A DNA stretch of 64,000 nucleotides from Candidatus Saccharimonadales bacterium (GCA_036388415.1 DASVRW010000002.1:789396-853395), one strand, 5' to 3'; shown: positions 52,012 to 60,574, counted from the stretch's first letter. A program made the numbers and translations. Notes: generated from the sequence alone by a model not told the origin.

Positions 52012-52479
52012 TTACATTGCATATGGATTTTCTCCTGTAAATCCTCCGTAAATGAAGGTGGCGATTCCTAATACAATCGCACCCTGTAAGGCGCCCGCTT
52101 TCGACCCGACAATACATCTGGCATATGCACCCGGAGCAGCTCCTATGCCACCCGCTGCTGCTCCTGTAATACCGCCACCTATGGCACCGCCTACACAATC
52201 TGCAGCACCACCAACGATTGACCCCGTTTTCGCTCCATCTTTTGCCGCATCTAATCCGCTATAGATTGAGAAATACCCGCTCGAATCCACAAAGTTAACC
52301 GGATTCGCCCCTGCATACACATACCCGTACTCTGCACCGCTCGGATCGAGCTGTGTCCAACGAGCATCAGTAGAATTGTAGTACCGAGCTCCCATTTTGT
52401 ACAGTTGTGTTTGGTAGTCGTAGTAGCCATTGGAGTTATAGCTTATATTACCAATGTTTGATAGGAGCTGCTTTTAGGC
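52012..52479 (-). pseudogene. Spare Rhs C-terminal cassette (tip 5)
   Basis: The frame starts right after the previous immunity stop with LLSNIGNISYNSNGYYDYQT, continues through the Rhs border YKMGARYYNSTDARWTQLDP and YGYVYAGANPVN, then a tip with CVGGAIGGGITGAAAGGIGA. It lacks signal peptide and core, so alone it would not be exported; an internal ATG at 52395 could allow translation. The glycine-zipper tip with paired cysteines resembles small pore-forming bacteriocins. Confidence 0.75.
52343..52426 (-). repeat. 84-bp perfect repeat, copy in spare cassette
   Basis: Identical over 84 bp to 55190-55273 in the complete Rhs gene and lies at the core/tip border. Flanks also match imperfectly for about 30-50 bp. 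It provides homology for swapping the tip into the expressed gene. Confidence 0.9.
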
Positions 52480-52791
52480 TTAAGACTTGCGGTCCAAGAT
52501 TTTCTGTCCTATAACTACTACTCCAGCTACCAGAGAAAGCCTTAATACTAAGGAAAGTCTCTCGGCAACCGTGCCGTTTAAGATAATATCTCTATTAAGC
52601 ATAAACACAATAGTAAGTGCTAGTAAAACTACTATTATTGCTACTACTTTACCCCTAGCTGTTTTGACGGAAGAAAATTTATACTGAGCATCTCTAAATT
52701 CTTCATCGGAATTATATCTGTGCAAAAAGTATAGTGAACCAAATATTAAGCATAGCGCTAGGAAAGGATATATTACATTCTCATTAATCAT
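52480..52791 (-). CDS. 103-aa membrane protein, putative immunity
   Basis: Three hydrophobic helices (NVIYPFLALCLIFGSLYFL; VVAIIVVLLALTIVFML; LVLRLSLVAGVVVIG). It directly precedes spare tip 5 and follows a stretch with decayed reading frames, so its own toxin tip seems lost. No family recognised. Confidence 0.65.
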   Translation of the reverse strand: MINENVIYPFLALCLIFGSLYFLHRYNSDEEFRDAQYKFSSVKTARGKVVAIIVVLLALTIVFMLNRDIILNGTVAERLSLVLRLSLVAGVVVIGQKILDRKS

Positions 52792-52961
52792 CGCCTGCCT
52801 TACTTATTTCGTATAGAAATTTAATTCTTAAGAAATCGATATAATGCCCTTACACCTAGTAGAACTACAGAAGTACCGGCAACGACAATTATAATTACTG
52901 AAACTTTTCTTTGAAAAGGGTCAAAGCTCTTCTCATAACTGTTCCGACTGAAGTATTATAC

Positions 52962-53129
52962 TTATCTGTTTTTTAATATTCTGCTTAACTGATATACACC
53001 GTTCAGCAAGACAATTACCCAAAATATGGTAGCCAGCACGGATTGCATTATGACTACACTGTATACCGCACCAGATATAGCTAAGACAATGCCAAAACCT
53101 GCGATTGATTTTTTTAATCTATAAGACAT
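52962..53129 (-). CDS. 55-aa membrane peptide
   Basis: ATG with a GGAGG ribosome site; MSYRLKKSIAGFGIVLAISG then a second helix (SVLATIFWVIVLLNGVY). Lies in the tip array, so possibly an orphan immunity peptide. A further frame without good start downstream (52805-52950) encodes another single helix (VSVIIIVVAGTSVVLLG). Confidence 0.5.
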   Translation of the reverse strand: MSYRLKKSIAGFGIVLAISGAVYSVVIMQSVLATIFWVIVLLNGVYQLSRILKNR

Positions 53130-53133
53130 ATTC

Positions 53134-53423
53134 GCGTATACCTCCGTGTATTTTTGTTAATCGCAGAGTCCGGCGAACTGAGTTATTCTACCATAAGATT
53201 ATTTTTGTAATCCCTTATAACTATCACCCCAAGCAGATTTTCTAACGACACTTAGCTCCATAGATTATTTTTATCGCACATACGTGTTTAAACCTAAGTC
53301 AATTAAGTCCTCGGCTTGTTGGCCTATTATCGGAAAATTTAAATCTAATAAGTATATGCTTTTAGGCGTGCTAATCTTATGATCGTCGCTATAATTAATT
53401 ATAAAATATACGTCCTCGCTTTT
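53134..53423 (-). other. Decayed coding remnant in tip array
   Basis: Directly after the stop of the 99-aa gene the frame reads YFIINYSDDHKIST, IYLLDLNFPIIGQQAEDLID and stops at about 53282; no start codon or Rhs border is seen. The remaining bases up to 53134 hold no gene. Confidence 0.4.
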
Positions 53424-53723
53424 TTATTGAGTCCTTTTATTCACATAAAGCTGAAGTGCGTATGCTAGTAATAGAGTGAATATCAAGATTGCTATTACCT
53501 TTATCGGACGATCGAATCCAATTAATCTAGATAATATAAATATCATCGAGCTAATCAATAAAACTGGTAAAAGAAATAATGTGTAATTTTTTTTGTTTGT
53601 AGTAGCAGATTGAGGGTTGCGTGGGGGTATTAGATAAAAGACCTTATCTTTATCAGTTCCAGTTATGCTTAGACCATAGATTATCATTCCTATCGCAATC
53701 GCAATAATAAGTATTTCAATCAT
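53424..53723 (-). CDS. 99-aa membrane protein, putative immunity to tip 4
   Basis: Three hydrophobic helices (MIEILIIAIAIGMIIYGL; YTLFLLPVLLISSMIFIL; VIAILIFTLLLAYALQLY). It starts 9 bases after the stop of tip 4, with GGCGG just upstream. Same size and topology class as the other array partners. Confidence 0.7.
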   Translation of the reverse strand: MIEILIIAIAIGMIIYGLSITGTDKDKVFYLIPPRNPQSATTNKKNYTLFLLPVLLISSMIFILSRLIGFDRPIKVIAILIFTLLLAYALQLYVNKRTQ

Positions 53724-53731
53724 TATTCCGC

Positions 53732-54096
53732 CTATCTAAGTTTGTTAAAAAAGCTAATTATATCATAGAAAGCTCCCGCCTCAGGCCCTGCCTGGGTAGC
53801 AATCACCCCTCCAACTATACCAGAACCGCATCCTGTGATTATTGCGCCAGCTCCTATAGGTACACCTACTCCTGTAGAAGCGGCTACGGCAGCGGGAACT
53901 AACGCACCAAGAACACCATATGCGCACCCAGTTGAGGTGTTAAGTGCTAGTTGCTGATAATAGGGCAATTCGGGCGCATACCCACTCGGATCCACTAAAT
54001 TAACCGGATTCGCCCCCGCATACACATACCCGTACTCTGTACCGCTAGGATCTAACTGTGTCCATCGGGCATCAGTTGAATTGCGTAGTACCGGTA
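53732..54096 (-). pseudogene. Spare Rhs C-terminal cassette (tip 4)
   Basis: Begins with the Rhs border RYYxxNSTDARWTQLDPSG, broken by two extra bases at 54083-54084, then YGYVYAGANPVNLVDPSGYA and a glycine/alanine-rich tip (GCAYGVLGALVPAAVAASTG, GCGSGIVGGVIATQAG). It cannot be secreted alone and is a storage cassette. Frame open from about 54096; a GTG at 54025 is the first start-like codon. Confidence 0.75.
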
Positions 54097-54099
54097 ATG

Positions 54100-54201
54100 T
54101 TATTTTTTTCTATTCTTATTAAACTTTCGAGCTACTACACTTGCTATAATAGGAGACACAATAGCCGTAAAAAGTATAATAAATAAAGATTCTTTGTCCA
54201 C
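54100..54201 (-). CDS. 33-aa membrane peptide, putative immunity to tip 3
   Basis: GTG start with AAAGGA upstream; the product is one hydrophobic helix (LFIILFTAIVSPIIASVVA) and a basic tail (RKFNKNRKK). It starts 13 bases after the stop of tip 3. Confidence 0.5.
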   Translation of the reverse strand: MDKESLFIILFTAIVSPIIASVVARKFNKNRKK

Positions 54202-54213
54202 TAATTAATCCTT

Positions 54214-54381
54214 TCAAGAGCTGAAATACTTTAAGAAACCGCCCGCTGCTCCACCGATAGCTCCATCTAGTGCGGCATCACTAGCTTCATCGGAATTACC
54301 ACCACCAAGCAGAGATCCATAAAATCCGCCTACAACACCGGCGTAATGTTCATTAATCACACTACTCAACCTGCTCTCCAT
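54214..54381 (-). CDS. 55-aa glycine-rich peptide (tip 3)
   Basis: Frame MESRLSSVINEHYAGVVGGF ... GAIGGAAGGFLKYFSS, with GxxxG repeats like two-peptide bacteriocins. No Rhs border precedes it, and a stop lies four codons before the ATG. It may be a tip remnant or a free-standing peptide. Confidence 0.5.
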   Translation of the reverse strand: MESRLSSVINEHYAGVVGGFYGSLLGGGNSDEASDAALDGAIGGAAGGFLKYFSS

Positions 54382-54401
54382 ACACGTGGTTTATGTTGCG
54401 T

Positions 54402-54623
54402 TCAGCCAGATATTAATCGATATACTTCTCTGAGACCAAAAAATATCATTCCTATTCCTACTACAAAGACAAATACATGTGTAAGTTTGCGTTGATAATT
54501 TCCATATCGCGCTTCCAAAGTATTTTTCTGGAAATTTTCAATGTAATCCATGAAGTAATTTCTTCTTAGAAGGATCCAGGTACCTAAACTAAGACTTAGT
54601 AAAATGTAAATAATCTGATACAT
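54402..54623 (-). CDS. 73-aa membrane protein, putative immunity to tip 2
   Basis: Two hydrophobic helices (MYQIIYILLSLSLGTWILL; HVFVFVVGIGMIFFGL) around a basic loop. GAGGT lies just before the ATG. It follows the tip 2 fragment by 18 bases. Confidence 0.65.
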   Translation of the reverse strand: MYQIIYILLSLSLGTWILLRRNYFMDYIENFQKNTLEARYGNYQRKLTHVFVFVVGIGMIFFGLREVYRLISG

Positions 54624-54641
54624 TTGTTTACCTCACAAATT

Positions 54642-54796
54642 TTATTTATGCATTCCTTCGAATGACAAATTGAATCCTGCACCACCGCCTATCTCAAGGC
54701 TGCCGTCCGAACAAATTTTCCCACCTACTCCAGCGTATCCTGATAGGTCCCCGGTTAAGCACCCGTAGTCAATGCATAACCAATTATGAATATATA
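54642..54796 (-). pseudogene. Rhs tip fragment (tip 2)
   Basis: No start codon; the open frame reads NWLCIDYGCLTGDLSGYAGV, KICSDGSLEIGGGAGFNLSF and ends at a TAA (54642). Three cysteines and glycine runs resemble the active tip. It starts right after the 32-aa partner of the active gene. Confidence 0.55.
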
Positions 54797-54895
54797 CTAT
54801 TTCTTCTTGTGATCATTTTGCTTACGTTTTATCAGATATATAAGAACAAATAATGAGAAGAGTAATAAAAACTGTATTAATTTATCGTAATCCAT
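54797..54895 (-). CDS. 32-aa membrane peptide coupled to the active Rhs gene
   Basis: ATG overlaps the Rhs stop (TAATG). One hydrophobic helix (LIQFLLLFSLFVLIYLI) then RKQNDHKKK. Coupling to the toxin-bearing gene and membrane location make it the predicted immunity peptide of the active tip. Confidence 0.6.
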   Translation of the reverse strand: MDYDKLIQFLLLFSLFVLIYLIKRKQNDHKKK

Positions 54896-57800
54896 TATTT
54901 GCAAAATCCTCCTCCGTAAATTGAAAATGCTGAGTATCCTCCGCCAACAAATAATGACGCTAAGCTACTAATAGGTGACGCATATGTAATGAACGCTACA
55001 GATAAATCTGCTGCAAGTTTATCCGCATTAGAGCATGCGCCGCCGCTTTTGAATGAAAATCCGCTGCTCAATTCACTCGTCCCCAAACAGTCACTACGGG
55101 CCGTATAAGTACACGGTGCATATCCACTCGGGTCTATGAGATTCACCGGATTCGCCCCGGCATACACATACCCGTACTCTACTCCGCTAGGATCGAGCTG
55201 TGTCCAACGAGCATCAGTAGAATTGTAGTACCGAGCTCCCATTTTGTACAGTTGTGTTTGGTAGTCGTAGTAGGCTCCAGCGTAGCGCCAAGGATTCTGG
55301 ACTGAGCCAGTTGAGCTGAGTAGCGTACCGTATGGGTCGTAGTCGTAGGTATTTTGAACGGTGCCGTTTATGTCAGTAACTTTGACTATGGAGCCACGGA
55401 GATCAGTCAGGAAGTAGTAGGCTGCGCCGTTGACGACTTCGCCAACTACCGGACCATCGCCGTGCGTAGAGTGCGTGTAGTATCGGGTGTTCGTACCGGC
55501 TACGTCACTGTATAGGCCTAGGATACCGTTATGCTGCGCGTCGGCGCCGATCTGTGTACGGTCGGTTTGCCCGACGTCCGCGTAAGATGCGGTAATGGTC
55601 GGGTTGCCGGCTGGCGTAAACGCCGTTGTCTGGTTTTTGGCGTTATAGCCCATATTTACCCCGCGGCCGAGCCAGGTTTGGTTGCCGGCGGTGTCAAACG
55701 TACCCCAAGGATTGCCGGTTGCGGTCACGATATGGTTCGAGACATTGAAGCCGTACAGCGAGCTATAATTACCGTTTTTAGAATGTTGTGTCCGGTTGCC
55801 GTTGGCGTCATAGGCATAGGTATAGCTGTTCGCACCGGCACCGACGCCGTTTACAGCTGTCAGCCTATTAAGCCCGTCATATACGTAGTTACTCGTCCGA
55901 CCAAGGAGGTTGTTGGTTTCGGACTGAAGCAAGTCGGAATCTTTGTTGGCTGTAGTGGTATATGATCCGGTGAAGTGCGTTAGCACGGTTGCGCCCTTCA
56001 TAGCTTTTATTGACGTTTTTCGTCCGGCATTGTCGTATGTCATCGTCTGCGTGATACCGCCGGGCAACGTCATGGCTGTCATGCGCCCATCAGTAAAGGT
56101 AGCCGTCTGTGTCGCGCCGTTGCTAGATTGGTTAATACTTGCCAGCTGATTAGCATTGTCGTAAGTGTACGTAGTTGTTCCGGCAGGACCAACTTCGGTC
56201 AATAAGTTTCCGGCTGCATCATACGTATAGTTTAGGCCTGGTCTGTTCGGCTGCCCGAGGTAAACCACCCGATTAAAGACATCGTGAGTGTAAGTGGTCG
56301 TGCCTGACGCATCAATACGCTGTATCAAAGTCCCGTCGGCGTTATAGTCATAGTCAACGACCGAACCATCTTTGGCGTACGTAGCAACTGTGGGGCGATC
56401 GGCGTTATCGTAATCAATCGTGACTTTAGACCCCACGCCATCAGTGACAGTTTTCACGCGCGCTAGGTTGTCGTATGTATAGTCGGTTCGTCCCATTGGT
56501 CCGGGAGGTACGACCTGAATTAAGTTACCGTTAGTATCGTAAGAATACGTTGTCAAGTTGCCGCGCGGATCGGTCATAATGCAAAGCTGACCGTTCTTAC
56601 CATTACAAGTAATTATGCCTCCTGAGCCGTTCGAATCGCCTTGATACTTGTATGTAGTGGTCGCCATGTGAGCGCCACTAGCACTCGCTTTTACTTCGCT
56701 GGTCACACTCTTGTTGGTATTGTAGGTGTACGTGGTGGTATTTCCCGCTGAGTCTATAGCCTTTGATGGTAGGTGTGGATGAGTAGTATTGTTATATTCA
56801 TAGGTAGATTTAGAGCCGGCAACTCCACCGGTTGTCGTAGGATTCTGTCTGGCTGTAAGATTATTAAGCGTATCAAAAGTTGCTGTCTTAATTTGAGCAG
56901 ATGGGTCTTTGATGGCTGTCTGATTATTGTTAGCATCCCAGGTAGCACCTCGGCTTTCACCAACTGCATCTATGATATCTATCACCCGTCCTCCAGCGTC
57001 ATAGGAGTACGTCGTATTGTGGCTTAGCGGATCGCTCACAACTGTATTGTTCGTGTTATACGTGTAGTTATATTCCGCAACGGCAGTCGTATAGTCTGCA
57101 TATTTGATTTTGGTGACCCGGCTAGCCGCGTTATACACAATGGTTGTCGTCTTACCACTCGGCGTATCAATCTGGTTCAGTCCGTAATCGTTCGGGAAGT
57201 AGAACAGCTTCCACACACCACCCATAGTGTCAGTCAGACCAGTCAGCTTGCCACTAGTATACGTATAATTGACTGTCCGTCCTGCTGGATCGGTAATAGT
57301 ACCGATATTAGTACCTGAGTAATTCGTAAACGTCGTTATCTTCCCTTGCGCGTCGGTCGCCGACGCCAGCGTGCCATTAGTATTATAGGCATAGGTAAGC
57401 TCTAGTCCTGCAGCGTCAGTATGCTTGATTTGCTTGCCTGCCGCATTAAAGATGTAAAATTCGCCAGTTTTATTGAAGGTCAGTTTCCAGCCACCACCAG
57501 TAACTACACTTAACTTTGCCTCAGTATATGCGGCCGGGGTAGTGTATCCGCCGGCACCGTTGGAGAGAAATGTGACACGAAATCCAGATGGTCCTTGGTA
57601 CGTGGCTGACCCATTGGCATTCGCCGTAATAGTAATATCTCCACCGATACTTAAAGTGCCGTTCATGCCCACCTGTCCTGAGCCACTGCCAAGATTGTTA
57701 TAATAGCGGGTAATATTTAGGTCGGGACCAACGCTGGCTACTTTTAATTCCTCAGATTTCAGAATAAGGTTACCGTTAGCTACATTGACATCAATACCGA

Positions 57801-58032
57801 CGCGGTCAGTTAATGGCCGAGATTGTAGTGTTTGGTAGGGTAAATCGCCGAGAACTAACGGCCCTATTGCCTGTACTCCAGTCTGGCTCGTAGTTAAGAC
57901 TACTGCCGCTACAACAGTCAGTCCAAGGGTCATGAGAGATCCGATCGCGCGGTATGGATGCTTTACTATTGTTCTCGCCACACTGCCGTGCAATCGATAA
58001 ACTTTATGTTTAGCAAATATCGCTCGATGCAT
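54895..58032 (-). CDS. Secreted Rhs/YD-repeat (WapA-like) protein with active tip
   Basis: 1045 aa. Signal/anchor segment at about 30-52 (IGSLMTLGLTVVAAVVLTTS), a DUF6531-like start (GIDVNVANGNLILKSEELKV), then about 25 YD repeats such as TTYSYDAGGRVIDI, forming the hollow Rhs shell. The border YKMGARYYNSTDARWTQLDP and YGYVYAGANPVN leads to a 76-residue tip with five cysteines and a hydrophobic end (YASPISSLASLFVGGGYSAF). No PxxxxDPxGL autocleavage motif was noted. It probably delivers the tip to a contacted cell. Four spare tips follow downstream. Confidence 0.88.
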   Translation of the reverse strand: MHRAIFAKHKVYRLHGSVARTIVKHPYRAIGSLMTLGLTVVAAVVLTTSQTGVQAIGPLVLGDLPYQTLQSRPLTDRVGIDVNVANGNLILKSEELKVASVGPDLNITRYYNNLGSGSGQVGMNGTLSIGGDITITANANGSATYQGPSGFRVTFLSNGAGGYTTPAAYTEAKLSVVTGGGWKLTFNKTGEFYIFNAAGKQIKHTDAAGLELTYAYNTNGTLASATDAQGKITTFTNYSGTNIGTITDPAGRTVNYTYTSGKLTGLTDTMGGVWKLFYFPNDYGLNQIDTPSGKTTTIVYNAASRVTKIKYADYTTAVAEYNYTYNTNNTVVSDPLSHNTTYSYDAGGRVIDIIDAVGESRGATWDANNNQTAIKDPSAQIKTATFDTLNNLTARQNPTTTGGVAGSKSTYEYNNTTHPHLPSKAIDSAGNTTTYTYNTNKSVTSEVKASASGAHMATTTYKYQGDSNGSGGIITCNGKNGQLCIMTDPRGNLTTYSYDTNGNLIQVVPPGPMGRTDYTYDNLARVKTVTDGVGSKVTIDYDNADRPTVATYAKDGSVVDYDYNADGTLIQRIDASGTTTYTHDVFNRVVYLGQPNRPGLNYTYDAAGNLLTEVGPAGTTTYTYDNANQLASINQSSNGATQTATFTDGRMTAMTLPGGITQTMTYDNAGRKTSIKAMKGATVLTHFTGSYTTTANKDSDLLQSETNNLLGRTSNYVYDGLNRLTAVNGVGAGANSYTYAYDANGNRTQHSKNGNYSSLYGFNVSNHIVTATGNPWGTFDTAGNQTWLGRGVNMGYNAKNQTTAFTPAGNPTITASYADVGQTDRTQIGADAQHNGILGLYSDVAGTNTRYYTHSTHGDGPVVGEVVNGAAYYFLTDLRGSIVKVTDINGTVQNTYDYDPYGTLLSSTGSVQNPWRYAGAYYDYQTQLYKMGARYYNSTDARWTQLDPSGVEYGYVYAGANPVNLIDPSGYAPCTYTARSDCLGTSELSSGFSFKSGGACSNADKLAADLSVAFITYASPISSLASLFVGGGYSAFSIYGGGFCK
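55190..55273 (-). repeat. 84-bp perfect repeat, copy in active Rhs gene
   Basis: Identical to 52343-52426; encodes YYDYQTQLYKMGARYYNSTD ARWTQLDP at the core/tip border of the expressed gene. Tip 4 (53994-54090) carries a shorter, diverged version. Confidence 0.9.
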
Positions 58033-58074
58033 TTTCCCACCTAACTGTACTGTTTAAATTGCTTACCTAATTTC

Positions 58075-58103
58075 AATATATTCCTGGTTACGCTTTAACG
58101 CAA
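58075..58103 (-). promoter_or_regulatory. Promoter of active Rhs gene
   Basis: On the minus strand TTGCGT (58098-58103), 17-base spacer, TATATT (58075-58080), then a ribosome site GGTGGG before the ATG at 58032. Confidence 0.6.
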
Positions 58104-58357
58104 ACAGGCAATAAGTGACAGATATCACATTTGATTTTTTACGGTAATGAGTTAAAAAGTATTATCTAATAATGAACCAACATCTGCGCTTCCCGTATAT
58201 CGGATGAACTAGTAGTTATTAGCGGATCATCGAGTGTAAATCGCGTTATTATTACTGAATATCCATTATAATAATAGGATCTAATGGTTCAAGATTTCTT
58301 GCTTCTCTGATACTAAACCTAGACACCACCAATCAACCACTCATCAATGCTCAATCA
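58104..58357. other. Divergent intergenic region
   Basis: The gap between the Rhs gene and glpQ (58033-58431) holds the two promoters listed and otherwise AT-rich DNA with no coding frame or clear operator. Confidence 0.5.
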
Positions 58358-58386
58358 TTGACTTTTCATAGCGCTTGTGGTAACAT
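58358..58386 (+). promoter_or_regulatory. Promoter of glpQ
   Basis: TTGACT (58358-58363), 17-base spacer, TAACAT (58381-58386), about 45 bases before the glpQ ATG. Confidence 0.55.
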
Positions 58387-58431
58387 GCGCTTAGTTAACA
58401 CATAACACACTAAAAATTTAAAACCACAAAT

Positions 58432-59124
58432 ATGCACATCATTGCCCACCGCGGCGCAAGCGGTTATCAGCCCGAAAACACTTTGGCCGCTTTCCAGAAA
58501 GCAATCTCACTTGGTGCCGACATCGTAGAACTTGATGTGTTTGTTCTGCGCACAGGCGAAGTCGTTGTCATGCACGATGATACCGTCGATCGCACCACAA
58601 ACGGTAGGGGTAAAATCAGGGATTATAGCCTGGAAGCCGTGCGCAAACTCGACGCTGGGGCTGGCGAAAAAGTACCGCTACTAAGTGAAGTATTTGATCT
58701 TGTCCATAAAAGAGTCCGTATAAATATTGAGATGAAAGGCAGGGGCATAGCCCGGCCTGTCGCTGAGCTGATAGCCGTATACGTCGATGAAAAAGGCTGG
58801 AGCGACAGTCAGTTCATAGTATCGTCGTCTAATTATACTGAGCTGAGGCGCTTTGCACAGTTGCGCCCGACAGTGCGGATCGGGACGTTGTTCAGAGGCA
58901 GCCCTCCTTACAGACGCGTTTTGACGAACCGCGACTATGGTTTTTCTGCAAACCTAGCTTTGGCAAATGCAACGGCCCAAAGCATCCGAGAGGCTCACAA
59001 TCGTGGTCTCAAAGTGTACGTATATACCGTGAACAGCAAGCGAGATGCTCAGCGCTTGCGGTCGCTCAAAGTTGACGGCGTGTTTACCGATTATCCCGAT
59101 CGAATATTAGCCGCAGTCGCCTGA
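58432..59124 (+). CDS. glpQ: Glycerophosphodiester phosphodiesterase
   Basis: 230 aa, no signal peptide. IAHRGASGYQPENTLAAFQKA, ELDVFVLRTGEVVVMHDDTVDRTT and NIEMKG carry the catalytic histidines and metal-binding E/D residues of the GDPD TIM barrel. It releases glycerol-3-phosphate from deacylated phospholipids. The converging neighbour oxidises glycerol-3-phosphate; the two genes abut with no gap. Confidence 0.95.
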   Translation: MHIIAHRGASGYQPENTLAAFQKAISLGADIVELDVFVLRTGEVVVMHDDTVDRTTNGRGKIRDYSLEAVRKLDAGAGEKVPLLSEVFDLVHKRVRINIEMKGRGIARPVAELIAVYVDEKGWSDSQFIVSSSNYTELRRFAQLRPTVRIGTLFRGSPPYRRVLTNRDYGFSANLALANATAQSIREAHNRGLKVYVYTVNSKRDAQRLRSLKVDGVFTDYPDRILAAVA

Positions 59125-60285
59125 TTATCGAGGTACTGTCGCCTGCTCGCTACTTTTGCTATCAATGAGATTGACAACCGCTTCTGCCATCCGGCGGGAT
59201 AACGTCACTTTGCCGCCCACGATACTGACAAAATTATCGATGCCCTGTTCCGCATGGTCTAGTACATCATAAGAACGGCTAATAGACCGGGAGCTACGAT
59301 TATTTCTGGTATCGTGTTTGTCCATAAGCGGCCGGACACCGGCATAGGCAAACCGGATCATTGCGTTTTTTAGGGCTGGGATCATCGTCACGCCTTCTCG
59401 CACCAATAGACTGATTTCTTCGGGCGTCGGTTCGCAGTTGTCTGGGTTGGCAATCACGCGTGATGTGGTACCCATGATACTTTGGCCCGCATGCGGAGCA
59501 AGCAGGTCGCCGTCACTTTCCGGACGGCAACGGTTGAGAACCGCCTTGTTGTATTCGCGCTCAAACATGACCATCGTGCCCTTGTCGTATATCATCGGTA
59601 TCTCGAGACCGACCATCTCGGCTATCCGGTCTGCCCATACGCCGGCTGCGTTCACGACGTAGTCGCAGGCGACAAGCTCCTGAGTATCCGCCCCAATATC
59701 GCGCAGTATTACGGAGGAGATGCTGTTATGAGACTTTTTGAAGCCAGTCACAACATGGTTGGTCAGGAACGTAGCTGGCATATCCGCCTCTACTGCAGCT
59801 ATGCGGTTCAGGCGCAACAACTCTACGCCGTCGATAAAGCCATCGGGGACAGTAAAAGCAGCTTTGAGAGATTTCGACAGATGCGGCTCGGCATGCAATG
59901 CTTGCTCAAGAGTCAGGCTTTTGACCTCTATACCGCTCTGTGCACAGGCGTGCATGATGGCATGGCTATGAGCAACTTCCTCATCGGTAAGCGCCACGAA
60001 CATACCTCCTGTATCGGTGATAGCCGATGGTATCAGCCGCCGGAGCAACTGATTTTCCTGGAAACATTCCGCTGCCACTGCCGGGTCGCTGACCGCGTAG
60101 CGGGCTCCACTATGCAGGATCCCATGAAAATTGCCGCTCGTACCGCTTCCCAGCTCGCCGCCGTCTACCAGTACAACATCATAACCACGCGCGGCAGCAT
60201 CCCTGGCAATACCGGTCCCCGTGGCACCACCGCCGATAATGACTATTCGCGGTGTTATTTTGCCCTTTTTATCTGATGTGGCCAT
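59125..60285 (-). CDS. FAD-dependent glycerol-3-phosphate dehydrogenase
   Basis: 386 aa. RIVIIGGGATGTGIARDAAARGYDVVLVD is the FAD-binding motif; GTSGNFHGILHSGARYA and VVNAAGVWADRI match GlpA/GlpD. It is shorter than GlpD (about 500-550), lacking the C-terminal domain, as in GlpA-type subunits. It makes dihydroxyacetone phosphate and passes electrons to a quinone or other acceptor. Partner subunits GlpB/C are not adjacent. Confidence 0.92.
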   Translation of the reverse strand: MATSDKKGKITPRIVIIGGGATGTGIARDAAARGYDVVLVDGGELGSGTSGNFHGILHSGARYAVSDPAVAAECFQENQLLRRLIPSAITDTGGMFVALTDEEVAHSHAIMHACAQSGIEVKSLTLEQALHAEPHLSKSLKAAFTVPDGFIDGVELLRLNRIAAVEADMPATFLTNHVVTGFKKSHNSISSVILRDIGADTQELVACDYVVNAAGVWADRIAEMVGLEIPMIYDKGTMVMFEREYNKAVLNRCRPESDGDLLAPHAGQSIMGTTSRVIANPDNCEPTPEEISLLVREGVTMIPALKNAMIRFAYAGVRPLMDKHDTRNNRSSRSISRSYDVLDHAEQGIDNFVSIVGGKVTLSRRMAEAVVNLIDSKSSEQATVPR

Positions 60286-60415
60286 GTCTATCAGTTTACC
60301 ATTGCTCTGCAGCTTTCAGTTGGTTTAGACTCGACTAATACGCTTTATGGATTAACTTGTGAGCACACATAGCCCTTACCCTTCTAGAGTCATGCGCAAA
60401 TTTTGTTCTCTATTA

Positions 60416-60445
60416 TTTTGCAAATGTATACATATATTCGCAAAA
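60416..60445. promoter_or_regulatory. 30-bp imperfect palindrome, candidate operator
   Basis: TTTTGC at 60416-60421 and GCAAAA at 60440-60445 frame a region with 12 of 15 symmetric positions. It lies about 45 bases upstream of a TATAAT (60489-60494) that drives the small zinc-motif peptide operon. Confidence 0.4.
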
Positions 60446-60488
60446 TTTAGAAAACAGGACCAAAAATATACAGCGCAAGGCAGTTGCG

Positions 60489-60494
60489 TATAAT
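60489..60494 (+). promoter_or_regulatory. -10 box of leader/zinc-peptide unit
   Basis: TATAAT with a 41-base leader and AGGAAG ribosome site before the 12-codon leader at 60536. Confidence 0.45.
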
Positions 60495-60535
60495 GCAGCT
60501 GCAAAGTCTTTACTTATAATTACAAAAGGAAGATA

Positions 60536-60574
60536 ATGACAGCACCAATCGTTGTAATAAAACACTCAATATGA
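60536..60574 (+). CDS. 12-aa leader peptide candidate
   Basis: MTAPIVVIKHSI, with AGGAAG upstream. Its TGA overlaps the next ATG (ATGA), so translation of the leader would couple to the next frame. Too short to support by itself. Confidence 0.3.
   Translation: MTAPIVVIKHSI

Noticed and set aside
54895-58032. Tandem DNA repeats or CRISPR-like array in the Rhs gene
   Set aside because: The YD motifs recur at protein level but the DNA copies are diverged and irregularly spaced; there are no repeat-spacer units.
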